A stretch of DNA of 64,000 nucleotides from Solibacillus sp. FSL R7-0668 (GTDB lineage: Bacteria > Bacillota > Bacilli > Bacillales_A > Planococcaceae), in the NCBI RefSeq assembly GCF_038006205.1, contig NZ_JBBOUU010000001.1:1738001-1802000 (forward strand), read 5' to 3'. The notes beneath the pieces were generated by a model. That model searched no databases, was not told the origin of the DNA, and saw nothing but the letters and a program-made list of their open reading frames with translations. A program made the translations under genes and the position numbers. Shown piece by piece: positions 45,464-55,090 of the stretch; positions within the stretch are counted from its first letter, which is position 1, and every line of letters starts with the position of its first letter.

Positions 45464-46018
45464 TTATTGCAAACTCTCGCGTTCTGTAAAAGTAATGTCC
45501 AAACTACGCGCAGTACTGTAAATCTTTTGCTTTTGTTCTGTGCTGAATTTTGCCGTTTCACCAATGATGATTTCATCGTTTGCCGTTTGGAAAATGTATT
45601 GACCATACGGAAGCTTATCACCACCATACTCATAAACGACAGATTGAATATCCGCCCAATTCATCACTTGCTCATTTTGATACGATTTCACAATAATTTG
45701 ATCACTTTGAATGACCTGGTAATTTGTTAGTGTCCAACCGCAAAAGCCGAGGATGCCGATAATTGTCAGTGTTGCTAGACTATACGTAAGCTTTGTATGC
45801 TTTAATGCTAGTAGGATAAGTGTTGCAACAATTAATACAAGTGAAGAAATCGAAATAATGAGGTTGTTCTTAGGTGTTAGTAAGATAATATTGTCTTTAC
45901 TAAAATGCAATGTCTCGGTCATAATGGTCGGTAAGAATAAGGCAATAATCATACCAATCAGTCCAATAGCAATCGCGATAATACCAATTTTGGCCCGTGT
46001 AGATTTTTCGTGTAACAT
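45464..46018 (-). CDS. Membrane protein of unknown function
   Basis: A 184-residue protein with three N-terminal membrane helices (about 10-31, 50-71 and 78-98) and a cytoplasmic or external C-terminal domain of about 85 residues. That domain (VIQSDQIIVKSYQNEQVMNWADIQSVVYEYG...) looks like a PH-like (bPH) fold, as in several small Bacillus membrane proteins; this is a guess from pattern only. A GGGGGG ribosome site precedes the ATG. It is monocistronic. Confidence 0.7.
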   Translation of the reverse strand: MLHEKSTRAKIGIIAIAIGLIGMIIALFLPTIMTETLHFSKDNIILLTPKNNLIISISSLVLIVATLILLALKHTKLTYSLATLTIIGILGFCGWTLTNYQVIQSDQIIVKSYQNEQVMNWADIQSVVYEYGGDKLPYGQYIFQTANDEIIIGETAKFSTEQKQKIYSTARSLDITFTERESLQ

Positions 46019-46120
46019 CCAATCCCCCCTTAGTCGTTTCCTTAATTACGTATTAAAACGTAAAAGGTTTCAAAAATATGAATTTAAACCATAAGATGGT
46101 AAATATGTGTTGCTTATTGA

Positions 46121-46256
46121 GGCAAAGTTGGCTTTTTGGGTATTCGCAAATAACCTTATCATTTCGCAAATAAACTTCGGAAAAAGCAAATAGCCCGTGC
46201 GAACCCGCAAATAAAACTGAAAAATCGCACAATCCCTCGTGGAAAACGCAAGTAAT
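46121..46256. repeat. Phased short-repeat array, core CGCAAATAA, period 20-21 bp
   Basis: Copies of CGCAAATAA or close variants begin at 46145, 46165, 46185 (AGCAAATAG), 46206, 46226 (CGCACAATC) and 46247 (CGCAAGTAA). Starts are spaced 20, 20, 21, 20 and 21 bases, two helical turns. A possible weak copy lies near 46121. Sequence between copies is not conserved. It fills most of the 365-base gap before ypgQ; no gene is seen there. Confidence 0.7.
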
Positions 46257-46383
46257 TCACATGTCAATCACGAATCCCGCATGCTTCAACCCACATCGAT
46301 CCAATCAGGCGCTTTAAGCACCAAGCCCGTGTAATTCGTGGTAAACTAAGGAAGAGAAAAGTACAAATGAAGATGGTGAATAG

Positions 46384-47016
46384 ATGAACGAACAAATTAC
46401 ACAATGCACGGCTCTTGTAAAAGAAATCTATGAAAAAATGGATGCGAGCCATGATTTTCAGCATATTGAGCGCGTGTATGAAAATGCACGGACGATTTTA
46501 ACAGCTGAGCCACAGGCAAATGAAAAAATTGTGCATTTAGCGGTGCTCTTACATGATGTGAGTGATTCAAAATATACCGAAACAAAGGATAATGAAGAGC
46601 GCATTTTACAAGCACTGAATCTAACAGCCGAAGAAATACAGCATATTCAAACGGTCATTGCCGAGGTGTCCTTTAATGGGGGCAACGAACTGCCAGCAAC
46701 AACGATCGAATCCAAAATTGTGCGTGATGCTGACCGTTTAGATGCCATTGGTGCAGTCGGAATTGCCCGCACATTTGCTTATGGCGGGGCAAAAGGACGT
46801 AAACTGTATGATGACGCGGAGGAAGCACGTGAAGGGATGACGCTAGAAGAATACCGCACAAAATCAACTGCCAGCGTCACACATTTTTATGAAAAGCTCC
46901 TATTATTAAAGGATTTAATGGTGACGGAAAAGGGGCGCGAAATGGCTGAAGGGCGTCATGCATTTATGGTACAATTTTTAGATCAGCTAAAAAAAGAAAG
47001 AGACGGGATTTCATGA
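46384..47016 (+). CDS. ypgQ: HD-domain phosphohydrolase (YpgQ-like)
   Basis: A 210-residue HD-superfamily protein. The metal-binding residues are in HDFQHIERV, LLHDVSD (the HD doublet) and the downstream KIVRDADRLDAIGAVGIAR. B. subtilis YpgQ, which it resembles and which also neighbours ypgR, is described as a (deoxy)nucleotide pyrophosphohydrolase. A nucleotide-cleaning role is therefore likely. Its last codons overlap the start of the ABC-F gene by four bases (ATGA), so they are co-translated. Confidence 0.87.
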   Translation: MNEQITQCTALVKEIYEKMDASHDFQHIERVYENARTILTAEPQANEKIVHLAVLLHDVSDSKYTETKDNEERILQALNLTAEEIQHIQTVIAEVSFNGGNELPATTIESKIVRDADRLDAIGAVGIARTFAYGGAKGRKLYDDAEEAREGMTLEEYRTKSTASVTHFYEKLLLLKDLMVTEKGREMAEGRHAFMVQFLDQLKKERDGIS

Positions 47017-48899
47017 GTCATTTAATCGTATCAAATTTAACAAAAACAGTTGGCGACAAAACGCTATTTCAAAATATTGAATTTACCATTTACGAAGGGG
47101 AGCGCGCGGGTCTAATCGGCATTAACGGCACAGGGAAATCGACGCTATTATCGATTTTAGCTGGTGTACAAGATGCCGATACAATCGAGCTTGATCATCC
47201 CAATAAATACCGCATTGCTTATTTAGAGCAAGACCCACAGTTTGAAGGCGATATTACCGTATTACAGGCGGTGTTCAGTGGGGATTCACCGATATTACAG
47301 TTAAATCGTCAATATGAACAAACGGTAGCTGCATTATCGAATAACCCAACTTCTGAAAAGCTACAAAATGAATTATTCCGCCTGCAGCAGCAAATGGATA
47401 CAGACAATGCATGGGATGTCAACGCACTGGCAAAACAAGCGTTAACGAAGCTTGGCATTGATATGTTTGATAAGGAAGTAACCTCTTTATCAGGCGGTCA
47501 GCAAAAACGTGTCGCCTTAGCAAAAGTGTTAATCGAACCGGCTGATCTCTACTTATTAGACGAGCCGACGAACCATTTAGATGTGGCGTCAACGGAATGG
47601 CTACAAGAGATGGTATCCCGCTTAAAAGGAGCAGTCATTTTCATTACCCATGACCGTTATTTCCTTGATGAAACCGCAACCCATATTTACGAATTAGCGG
47701 ATCAAACATTATACCGCCATACGGGTACATACGGCGATTATTTAGAAGCACGTGCGATTCGTGAGGAAATGCAAGTGGCGACACAAGCAAAATTACGCAA
47801 TCGTTACCGTTCAGAATTACAGTGGATTCGCCGTGGAGCAAAAGCACGTACAACAAAGCAAAAGGCACGCATTCAGCGCTTTGAGGCATTGGATGATTCG
47901 ATTGATCGTTCAGGTGAACAAACTGACCTAGAAATGAACTTAGCGACATCACGGCTCGGGAAAAAGGTGCTGGAATCAGACGGCATTACCAAAGCTTATG
48001 GCGACCGTACGATTATTAAAGATTATAGCTTTTTATTACAGCAGGGGGACCGTATCGGGATTATTGGTGCAAACGGCTACGGAAAATCAACCTTACTGAA
48101 TATGCTTGCTGGCGAAATTGAGCCAGACCAAGGCGAAGTAGTTGTTGGTTCGACAGTCAAACGATTACACTTTAAACAAGCATTACCGGCCATGAACGAA
48201 AATGCGCGAATGATTGACTATGTACGCGAGGCATCGAATGATATTACAGATGCTAATGGAGAACGCTTCTCCGCATCACAAATGCTTGAGCGCTTTTTAT
48301 TCCCGTTAAATGTTCACGGCACACCAATCAGTAAGCTTTCAGGTGGGGAGCGCAAACGACTGCATTTACTGCGCTTATTGATGGAGCAGCCAAACGTCTT
48401 ATTACTAGACGAGCCGACCAATGATTTGGATATTGAAACATTAGGTGTTTTAGAGGACTTTATCGAAAATTTCCCGGGCGTGGTCATCACGATTTCGCAT
48501 GACCGCTTCTTCTTAGACCGTATCGCGAAAAAACTTTGGATTTTAGATGGTCAAGGGGGCGTATCGGAAAGCTTGGATGTGTATACCGATTACTTAGCAA
48601 AAAAGGAAAACGAGCAGCAACAACTCACAAAAGAAGTGAAGCAAGATAAGCAAAAAGTTGAGAAGCCTAAATCAGAGAAGAAGAAGCTGTCATTCAAGGA
48701 ACAAAAGGAATGGGAGACAATCGCTGACGATATTGCCAAAATGGAAGATAAAATCATGCAAACTGAAGAAGAAATTTCTACGGCAGGTTCAGATTTTACA
48801 AAGCTTCAGCAATTAACCTCTGATTTAGAAACGTACAATAGTGAATATGAGCACTTAATCGAGCGTTGGAGCTATTTAGACGAAATTGTAAATGGATAG
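47013..48899 (+). CDS. yfmR: ABC-F family ATPase (YfmR/Uup-like)
   Basis: A 628-residue soluble ABC-F protein with two ATPase cassettes. The Walker A motifs are GINGTGKST (about 37) and GANGYGKST (about 351). The signature motifs are LSGGQQKRVALAK and LSGGERKRLHLLR, the Walker B motifs LYLLDEPTNHLD and VLLLDEPTNDLD. A charged C-terminal coiled coil (about 535-628) follows, as in Uup/YfmR, whose members bind the ribosome and help it past difficult peptides such as polyproline. It overlaps ypgQ by four bases and is followed 15 bases later by ypgR. Confidence 0.94.
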   Translation: MSHLIVSNLTKTVGDKTLFQNIEFTIYEGERAGLIGINGTGKSTLLSILAGVQDADTIELDHPNKYRIAYLEQDPQFEGDITVLQAVFSGDSPILQLNRQYEQTVAALSNNPTSEKLQNELFRLQQQMDTDNAWDVNALAKQALTKLGIDMFDKEVTSLSGGQQKRVALAKVLIEPADLYLLDEPTNHLDVASTEWLQEMVSRLKGAVIFITHDRYFLDETATHIYELADQTLYRHTGTYGDYLEARAIREEMQVATQAKLRNRYRSELQWIRRGAKARTTKQKARIQRFEALDDSIDRSGEQTDLEMNLATSRLGKKVLESDGITKAYGDRTIIKDYSFLLQQGDRIGIIGANGYGKSTLLNMLAGEIEPDQGEVVVGSTVKRLHFKQALPAMNENARMIDYVREASNDITDANGERFSASQMLERFLFPLNVHGTPISKLSGGERKRLHLLRLLMEQPNVLLLDEPTNDLDIETLGVLEDFIENFPGVVITISHDRFFLDRIAKKLWILDGQGGVSESLDVYTDYLAKKENEQQQLTKEVKQDKQKVEKPKSEKKKLSFKEQKEWETIADDIAKMEDKIMQTEEEISTAGSDFTKLQQLTSDLETYNSEYEHLIERWSYLDEIVNG

Positions 48900-48914
48900 G
48901 AGTGTTTAGTAGAG

Positions 48915-50033
48915 ATGAAAATACTAGCAATTGAGCCAACACCAAGCCCGAATTCGATGAAAATAATCATTGACCAAGACTTACCATTTGGCAAAAGCTT
49001 TAACTATACAAAAGATAATATTAACGAGGCTACATCTGAACTACAAGCGATTTTTGCGGTAGAAGGTGTGAAAGGTATTTACCATGTTTCTAACTTTTTA
49101 GCGGTGGAGCGTAATGCCAAATTTGCATGGGAAGCCATTTTAGCAGATATTCGTCGTGCAATCGGTGGCAAAGAGGTGGAAGGCTCGGAACAGCAACTAA
49201 ACGAGCATTATGGGGAAGTCAATGTCCATGTGCAAATGTATAAGGCCATTCCACTGCAAATTAAAGCATTTGATGGTGAAGGCGAAGTGCGTGTTAGCGC
49301 AGGCGATCGTTTTACAATTGCCTTTAAGCAGCTACAATTTAAAGTAGCGGAGGACAACTTCATTTTAGAGCGTAAATGGGTGGACTTCGGCGTGCGCTAT
49401 GGGGATAAAGAGCAAGTGGCACAGGAAGTATTAAAAGAAGTGGATGCGCTCTATCCACAAGATCGTGTCGAGGCCATTGTTGAAAATGTCAATACCGCCG
49501 TCGTAACAGCTGCCCAAGAGCGTAAAAAAGTCACACTTGAGGAATACATACAAGTGGCAGACTGGCAGCAGCGTTTCCAAATGCTCGATCAATTACCTGA
49601 TCCAGAAGTGAAGGATATTCCGTTATTGGAAAAAGCATTAGAGGATGAGCAAATGTCGATTCGTCGTCTAGCAACGGTATATTTAGGAATGATTGAGGAT
49701 GAGGCAGTCGTTCCGGCATTAACGAAAGCGTTAAATGATAAGAGTGCAGCCGTGCGTCGAACTGCGGGGGACTGCATGAGTGATTTAGGCTTAGAAAGCT
49801 TTGAGTCAGCCATGATTGAAGCGCTAACAGACAAAAATAAGCTTGTGCGCTGGCGTGCGGCGATGTACTTATATGAGGTTGGTACAGAAGCAGCAGTCGA
49901 GGCTTTAAAAGTCGCAAGTGAAGATAAAGAATTTGAAGTGAAACTGCAGGCAAAAATGGCACTAGCACGTATTGTAGATGGCGAGGAAGCAAAAGGTTCG
50001 GTTTGGAAGCAAATGACGGAAAGCCGTAAATAA
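48915..50033 (+). CDS. ypgR: YpgR/CvfC-like protein with NifU-N and HEAT-like repeats
   Basis: A 372-residue protein. The N-terminal part (LAIEPTPSPNSMKI) belongs to the NFU/NifU N-terminal domain, and the C-terminal half (about 220-365) is a set of HEAT-like helical repeats (for example DEQMSIRRLATVYLGMIEDEAVVPALTKALNDKSAAVRRTAGDCM). It matches B. subtilis YpgR and staphylococcal conserved virulence factor C, both of poorly known function; a link to iron-sulfur assembly is suspected from the NFU domain only. It is the last gene of the ypgQ-yfmR-ypgR operon. Confidence 0.87.
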   Translation: MKILAIEPTPSPNSMKIIIDQDLPFGKSFNYTKDNINEATSELQAIFAVEGVKGIYHVSNFLAVERNAKFAWEAILADIRRAIGGKEVEGSEQQLNEHYGEVNVHVQMYKAIPLQIKAFDGEGEVRVSAGDRFTIAFKQLQFKVAEDNFILERKWVDFGVRYGDKEQVAQEVLKEVDALYPQDRVEAIVENVNTAVVTAAQERKKVTLEEYIQVADWQQRFQMLDQLPDPEVKDIPLLEKALEDEQMSIRRLATVYLGMIEDEAVVPALTKALNDKSAAVRRTAGDCMSDLGLESFESAMIEALTDKNKLVRWRAAMYLYEVGTEAAVEALKVASEDKEFEVKLQAKMALARIVDGEEAKGSVWKQMTESRK

Positions 50034-50048
50034 TCATTCGAAAACAGA

Positions 50049-50095
50049 CAAAACCTATTGAGCAAACTTTTACATGCTTAATAGGTTTTTTGGGT
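50049..50095 (+). terminator. Intrinsic terminator after ypgR
   Basis: Stem AAAACCTATTGAGCA / TGCTTAATAGGTTTT (about 50050-50089, one mismatch), then TTTG. Confidence 0.85.
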
Positions 50096-50268
50096 TAGAA
50101 AAAATGAGTTTTGATTTAGCTCAAACATCAACCATATACCGTGCATGATAGAGTGAGTTGTCGAATAAAGTCGAATGATTATTGCAAACTTTTCAGAAAA
50201 ACTATTCCATTATCAGGAAATTTGGTATATATTTGCGGAGTGGAGATAGTTGAGGAGATGAACAGAAA

Positions 50269-51480
50269 ATGGAGTTATTACACAATGAATCATTGTTGGA
50301 AAATTCAATTAGTGTCAATAATACTCGATTAGAAAAGCTATTAGCGCTATTTAACTCTCTTAATATGAATCATTCACGATTATTTAATAAAGAGGACGCT
50401 CGTTTAGTTGTATATGATATTTGGTTTTTGTTAGAGTATGGCGAAAAATACAAAGAAAAAGTCAATGTAAAGGAAGTCAAAAAGAAAAAATGGCGCTTAT
50501 TGTTACTTGAGTTTTTTGCAGAAAATGGATTGTATGAGCAGGCGGAATTGACACAATATTGTTGTGCGGAGAAACGATTTTTTGCAGCATTAATTATTGT
50601 AAAAAAATTAGTAACCGGATATTTACCACAACTGGAGAAACTATGGAAAATACAGAATTTTAAAGAAGATGTTCAGATAACGAATAACCAGAATGAATTT
50701 GAAAGAATACAAAACCATATATTTACAGAAATTAAAAATAAATGGTATATTCATTTATTCAAGTATGAGAGCAAATTCAAAACGATTCTTGAGCAAGTAG
50801 TGAAGCAATTGAACTCAGTTGAACAGGTGCTAGGTCCAGAAATTTGGAAAACAATTGATGAAGATCATTTTGATATGCTAATGAAATCGATTGAGGTCAA
50901 TCATTTTGCAGAGTTGCTATTTTGGAAGGAGAAAGTTGAGAAAACAGCATTTTTCTCGAGTCAAACGAATCAAAATGGCTCTTACGTCCTTTGTGTGCAA
51001 CAGGATGTATCCATGCGTGATTATATAACTATTCAAACTGCGATTGTCCTCGAATTAATGAAAACACTCCAGAATAACGAAGGAAATTTAATATTTGTTC
51101 CTTTTGGTCAAAGTATTGAACGCGAGATGATTGCACTAAAAGGAATGTTTAATATGGATCGATATTTTGATTTGAATCAGCAAATTCAGTCTAAAAGTGT
51201 GCCAATCAATTATAAAAATGCACTGAATTATGCATTATTAATGTTGAAGCTGGAATTATCTCAAAATGATCATGGTAAAATTTACTTTTTATGCAATGAG
51301 CTGATTTATAAATATTTACCACAGGATGATGTGTGGATGACTGCGGTAGAAAGCTATAAGAAAAATAATGGCCTCGAAATATCTGTCATCTTTTTAGGGG
51401 AAAAAAATAATTTTCAACCGATTTGGTTTGCTGATGAAGTCCTTTTAGCAGATCAATTTGTATCGTCATTCAAACTATAA
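50269..51480 (+). CDS. Orphan protein with a degenerate vWA-like C-terminal domain
   Basis: A 403-residue protein with no family I can name. Its N-terminal 225 residues are helical. The C-terminal part (about 238-395) follows the vWA pattern: GSYVLCVQQDVSMRDYITIQTAIVLELMKTL, then a strand NLIFVPFGQSIEREM, then KIYFLCNELIY. Compared with the ViaA-like protein at 31593, the MIDAS is lost: DVSMR (D246) replaces DxSxS, and the TDG aspartate is absent. It stands alone, AT-rich, between two strong terminators. GAGGAG lies eleven bases before the ATG. It may be a pseudo-vWA partner of a MoxR system (inference). Confidence 0.7.
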   Translation: MELLHNESLLENSISVNNTRLEKLLALFNSLNMNHSRLFNKEDARLVVYDIWFLLEYGEKYKEKVNVKEVKKKKWRLLLLEFFAENGLYEQAELTQYCCAEKRFFAALIIVKKLVTGYLPQLEKLWKIQNFKEDVQITNNQNEFERIQNHIFTEIKNKWYIHLFKYESKFKTILEQVVKQLNSVEQVLGPEIWKTIDEDHFDMLMKSIEVNHFAELLFWKEKVEKTAFFSSQTNQNGSYVLCVQQDVSMRDYITIQTAIVLELMKTLQNNEGNLIFVPFGQSIEREMIALKGMFNMDRYFDLNQQIQSKSVPINYKNALNYALLMLKLELSQNDHGKIYFLCNELIYKYLPQDDVWMTAVESYKKNNGLEISVIFLGEKNNFQPIWFADEVLLADQFVSSFKL

Positions 51481-51531
51481 AAAACCCTGAAGCATAGGCA
51501 TTGCTTGTAGCGCCTATGCTTCAGGGTTTTT
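51480..51531. terminator. Perfect 20-bp terminator hairpin
   Basis: AAAAACCCTGAAGCATAGGC (51480-51499) and its exact reverse complement (51512-51531), 12-base loop. The ends are A5 and T5, so it works in both directions. Confidence 0.95.
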
Positions 51532-51547
51532 AACATGCTCCAAAAGT

Positions 51548-52435
51548 TTATGAATCGGGCTGCACTTTTTGTACTTGCTGGTCTGGATAAAATACAGTGT
51601 AGATAATACTGCCGAAAATAAGGACAATGCCCAATATTTGCAGCATAGACGGTCTAAAGCTTAGTAAAATGGCATCCAATAAAATGGCGACAACCGGATC
51701 AACGAAAACGAGCACTGATACAATGACGGTTGACAAATTTCGAATACTATCAAAAAATAAGTAATAGACAAAGCCCGTATGGATAAAGCCAGTCCCTAAA
51801 ATATAAAGCCAATTGGTTGTTGTTAAGCCATTAAAGACCGTAAAATCACAAAGCGGAAACAGCATAATAATTCCAATAGTCGTTTGAATAAACGTTAGTG
51901 CATAGGAAGAGAGACCATGAATGGTTTTACTTGTAAACATTGTGAGGGCATAGAAAATTGCCGATAGTAAAGCCCAAACAAAGCCCGAATTCATAAATTG
52001 CGAAATGCTTGTAAAGCTATCAATTCCAACAATTAAAAGGCTACCAAAGAAGCATACAACAGTTGCTAAAATAGAGCCAATCCCCATTTTTTCTGCTAAC
52101 AAAACTGAGCCTAGCATAAGCACGAAAATGGGTGCTAAATTATAAATGGATATGGCAATCGAAATTGACATCACTTCAAATGCTTTAAATAAAAACACCC
52201 AATTGAGTACGATAAAAATACCACAAAGGCACGTCTTCAGCACTTCACGTTTGTCCCATTGCTCCGTTTTATGTCCACCTGTCAGAAGCCATAAGCCACC
52301 TAAAAATAAAGTTGCACAAATACAACGGACAAACACAAGCTCAATTGCTGGAAGTCCGGTTTGTATAGTGAAAAATCCAATGGAACCAAATATGGCCATA
52401 GAAAGTGTCAGTTTGATCATAGCGCCGGTATTCAT
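51548..52435 (-). CDS. EamA-family (DMT superfamily) transporter
   Basis: A 295-residue membrane protein with ten helices in two homologous halves, the EamA layout. Typical features are the early GSIGFFTIQTGLPAIELVFVRCI and the C-terminal half repeat around FIHTGFVYYLFFDSIRNLSTVIVSVLVFVDPVVAILLDAI. It probably exports an amino acid or metabolite; none can be named. It starts at the second of two ATGs because AGGTGG is five bases ahead of it; the GTG at 52444 overlaps the ribosome site. It is directly downstream of proA on the same strand (24 bases), so it may be part of the proBA transcript. Confidence 0.88.
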   Translation of the reverse strand: MNTGAMIKLTLSMAIFGSIGFFTIQTGLPAIELVFVRCICATLFLGGLWLLTGGHKTEQWDKREVLKTCLCGIFIVLNWVFLFKAFEVMSISIAISIYNLAPIFVLMLGSVLLAEKMGIGSILATVVCFFGSLLIVGIDSFTSISQFMNSGFVWALLSAIFYALTMFTSKTIHGLSSYALTFIQTTIGIIMLFPLCDFTVFNGLTTTNWLYILGTGFIHTGFVYYLFFDSIRNLSTVIVSVLVFVDPVVAILLDAILLSFRPSMLQILGIVLIFGSIIYTVFYPDQQVQKVQPDS

Positions 52436-52459
52436 CATGTCCACCTACTTCCCTGCTGT

Positions 52460-53713
52460 TTAGTTCCGAATTTGGCCGTTCCCTGTAATGTAAAATTTCG
52501 TTGATGTTAAGGCAGGTAAGCCCATTGGTCCACGTGCATGCAGCTTTTGTGTGGAGATGCCAATTTCAGCACCGTAACCAAATTCAAAGCCGTCTGTAAA
52601 GCGTGTAGAAGCATTGTGATAGACTGCCGCTGCGTCCACTGAATTTAAAAAGACATCGGCATTTTGCGCATCTTCGGTAATAATAGCTTCTGAATGATTA
52701 GTTCCGAATTTATTAATATGATGTACCGCTTCGTAGACGTTTTCAACCACTTTCACGCTTAATGTGCAAGCTAAAAATTCTGCTGAATAATGCTCATCTG
52801 TTGCTGGTAGGGCAGCACTTAATGCGTGGCAAACATGCTCGTCCCCGTAAATTTTAATGCCCAGCTCCTCATGTAAGTAATGGAGGAATTCTTTGCCGTG
52901 TAAATGAAAGAAATCCTCGTGTATAAGTAAGCTTTCTGTTGTGTTACATACAGATAGACGCTGTGTTTTTGAGTTTTTAATGATTGTTTTGGCCATGTCT
53001 ACATTTGCGAAATTATCAACATACACATGGCAGTTACCTGCGCCTGTTTCAAGCACTGGTACAGTCGATTCTCGTACAACTAAATCGATTAAGTTTTTGC
53101 CACCGCGTGGAATCAATACATCTAAATACTCGGTCATCGTGAAGAGCGTTTTGGCAGTTTCACGGCTCGTGTCTTCGATTAACTGTACCGCATCAACTGG
53201 ATAGTTTGCTTTCTCTAATGCGCGGTGAATCGAGGCAACAAGGGCGATATTGGAATGTTTTGCGGATGAGCTACCACGTAAAATAACCGCATTGCCTGTT
53301 TTTAATGAAAGGGTAGCTGCATCGACTGTGACGTTTGGACGCGCCTCATAAATCATCCCAACAACGCCAAGTGGCACACGCTTTTTTGTAATGTGTAGGC
53401 CGTTTTCTTTCGTAATCTCTTCCAGAACTTCTCCAACTGGATCTGGTAAATCGATTAGCTGTAAAATGGCGTCACTCATCGCTTGGACACGCTCTTTATT
53501 TAAGAGTAGGCGGTCTAGCGTAGAGGAATCTAGCTTGTTTTCTTGCCCTGCGATAATATCCTGCTGGTTGGCAGCTAAAATTTCATCTAAATCTGTTAGT
53601 AGCTGTGCAGCGATATGTGTTAATGCCTCGTTTTTTTGTTGTGTTGTGCGAATATTGGTTTCATAGCTTGCGATTTTTGCGCGCTTTCCTTTTTCTAGTA
53701 CCTCATTTGTCAT
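52460..53713 (-). CDS. proA: Glutamate-5-semialdehyde dehydrogenase (gamma-glutamyl phosphate reductase)
   Basis: This 417-residue enzyme reduces glutamyl-5-phosphate with NADPH, the second step of proline synthesis. Its segments [33 protein letters not shown] (with the catalytic-cysteine region SVCNTTES following) and [23 protein letters not shown] are diagnostic. It follows proB by 12 bases and is under the same T-box leader. A complete-looking gene. Confidence 0.97.
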   Translation of the reverse strand: MTNEVLEKGKRAKIASYETNIRTTQQKNEALTHIAAQLLTDLDEILAANQQDIIAGQENKLDSSTLDRLLLNKERVQAMSDAILQLIDLPDPVGEVLEEITKENGLHITKKRVPLGVVGMIYEARPNVTVDAATLSLKTGNAVILRGSSSAKHSNIALVASIHRALEKANYPVDAVQLIEDTSRETAKTLFTMTEYLDVLIPRGGKNLIDLVVRESTVPVLETGAGNCHVYVDNFANVDMAKTIIKNSKTQRLSVCNTTESLLIHEDFFHLHGKEFLHYLHEELGIKIYGDEHVCHALSAALPATDEHYSAEFLACTLSVKVVENVYEAVHHINKFGTNHSEAIITEDAQNADVFLNSVDAAAVYHNASTRFTDGFEFGYGAEIGISTQKLHARGPMGLPALTSTKFYITGNGQIRN

Positions 53714-53725
53714 GGTGATTCCTCC

Positions 53726-54808
53726 TTAATTTTTTACCCAATGATTGCGGTGAATAACTTCAATTGGATCGTGTGAAAGCTCATCCGTACGTTTGCCCAT
53801 TGCCTGCTCGAGCTCTTTTGCAGAATATAACACTTCACCACGGCCTATGCAGGTATGGCGGTCATATACTTCGACAACATCTCCACGCTTGAATTGTCCT
53901 TCAAAGGCGTAAATACCAGCAGGAAGTAGACTTTTCCCTCTGTGCTGTAGGGCATGAACAGCACCTTCGTCGATAAACAGCTTGCCTGAAGCCTCTGTTA
54001 GTGTGACCCATTGCTTATTTGTTGTAATGGCTTTGTCACTCCGTTTGAAATAGGTGCCATCGCCTTTATTATCTAAAATTTCAATTAATTTTTGTGATCC
54101 AAAGCCCGTACCGATAAAGACATCTACTCCGGCATTCATGGCGAATTTTGCGGCGGCTAGTTTTGACTGCATCCCACCTGTACCCACTTTGGAGCCTGAG
54201 CCTGATGCAAAGCCGAGCATTTCGTCGGTAATCTCTTCAATGAGCGAAATCCGCTGTGCATCTGGATTGTTTAGCGGATTGGCTGTGTAGAGTCCGTTGA
54301 CATCTGTTAAAATAATGAGCTGGTCAGCGTGGACTAAGCCGCTTACTAAAGCCGATAGCATATCATTATCGCCAAATGTTAATTCAGCTACAGAGACGGT
54401 GTCGTTTTCGTTAATAACTGGAATAATGGAGCGTTCTAATAGCTCGGATATTGTTTCGTAAGCATTTTTATAACGTTTTTTATCGCTAAAGTCTGAGCGA
54501 GTTAATAGGATTTGCGCTGGAATATTGCCATAGCTTGCGAATTCGTCTGAATAGGCTTGAATGAGTAAACTTTGTCCAACTGCTGCTGCGGCTTGCTTGC
54601 CCTTGATTGTTAGCGGACGGGATGGGTAGCCTAATTTACCAAAGCCTGCTGCCACTGCTCCCGATGACACTAGGATTACTTCATGACCAGCCTTTTTTAG
54701 TGTTGCAAGTGCTGCGACATGATCGGTGAATTTTTGTTCGTCGATTTCACCTTTCGTATTCGTTAATGAACTGCTGCCGATTTTAACAACGACGCGCTTT
54801 CGTTCCAT
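53726..54808 (-). CDS. proB: Glutamate 5-kinase
   Basis: A 360-residue enzyme that phosphorylates glutamate, the first and feedback-inhibited step of proline synthesis. The amino-acid kinase domain (about 1-255) has VVKIGSSSLTN, VSSGAVAAGFG, NENDTVS and TDVNGLYTANP. A C-terminal PUA domain (about 275-350) is present, as in ProB proteins of this type. Expression is controlled by the proline T-box just upstream, so uncharged tRNA-Pro turns on proBA. Confidence 0.97.
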   Translation of the reverse strand: MERKRVVVKIGSSSLTNTKGEIDEQKFTDHVAALATLKKAGHEVILVSSGAVAAGFGKLGYPSRPLTIKGKQAAAAVGQSLLIQAYSDEFASYGNIPAQILLTRSDFSDKKRYKNAYETISELLERSIIPVINENDTVSVAELTFGDNDMLSALVSGLVHADQLIILTDVNGLYTANPLNNPDAQRISLIEEITDEMLGFASGSGSKVGTGGMQSKLAAAKFAMNAGVDVFIGTGFGSQKLIEILDNKGDGTYFKRSDKAITTNKQWVTLTEASGKLFIDEGAVHALQHRGKSLLPAGIYAFEGQFKRGDVVEVYDRHTCIGRGEVLYSAKELEQAMGKRTDELSHDPIEVIHRNHWVKN

Positions 54809-54836
54809 AAAATTGCCTCCATTTCTATTGTTGACA

Positions 54837-55090
54837 CAAAAAAAGCACTTTTCCTCCTAATGCATAGGACGAAAAGTACTGTAACTTCCGTGGTACCACC
54901 TAAATTGAATGCGAAATGCATTCCACTTCATCTCATAACGCTGAGTCGGCGCCTAAATTTATTAGGAGCATGTCAAAGTAGGTTCGGTAGGTTTTGCTAT
55001 GCCATTCTTTCAGCCGCTGGAATGTGCTCTCTTCTCTAGCTAAGTGCTACGTACTATTCTTTAAGTAAGCTTTTGATTTTCTAATAGCAT
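54837..55090 (-). ncRNA. T-box leader (proline, CCT specifier) controlling proBA
   Basis: On the minus strand the T-box AGGTGGTACCACGG spans 54901-54888. The specifier is CCT at 54982-54980 in the context CGAACCTACTTT, the same GAA-codon arrangement as the leucine leader. The terminator stem AGTACTTTTC.TCCTA / TTAGGA.GAAAAGTGCT lies at 54837-54880 and ends in seven T. TTGACA at 55114-55109 is a likely -35 box. The TGGT bulge fits tRNA-Pro (ACCA end). It reports proline starvation. Confidence 0.92.

Noticed and set aside
46121-46256. CRISPR array
   Set aside because: Repeat cores are only 9 bases, degenerate, and spaced 20-21 bases; no cas gene is near.
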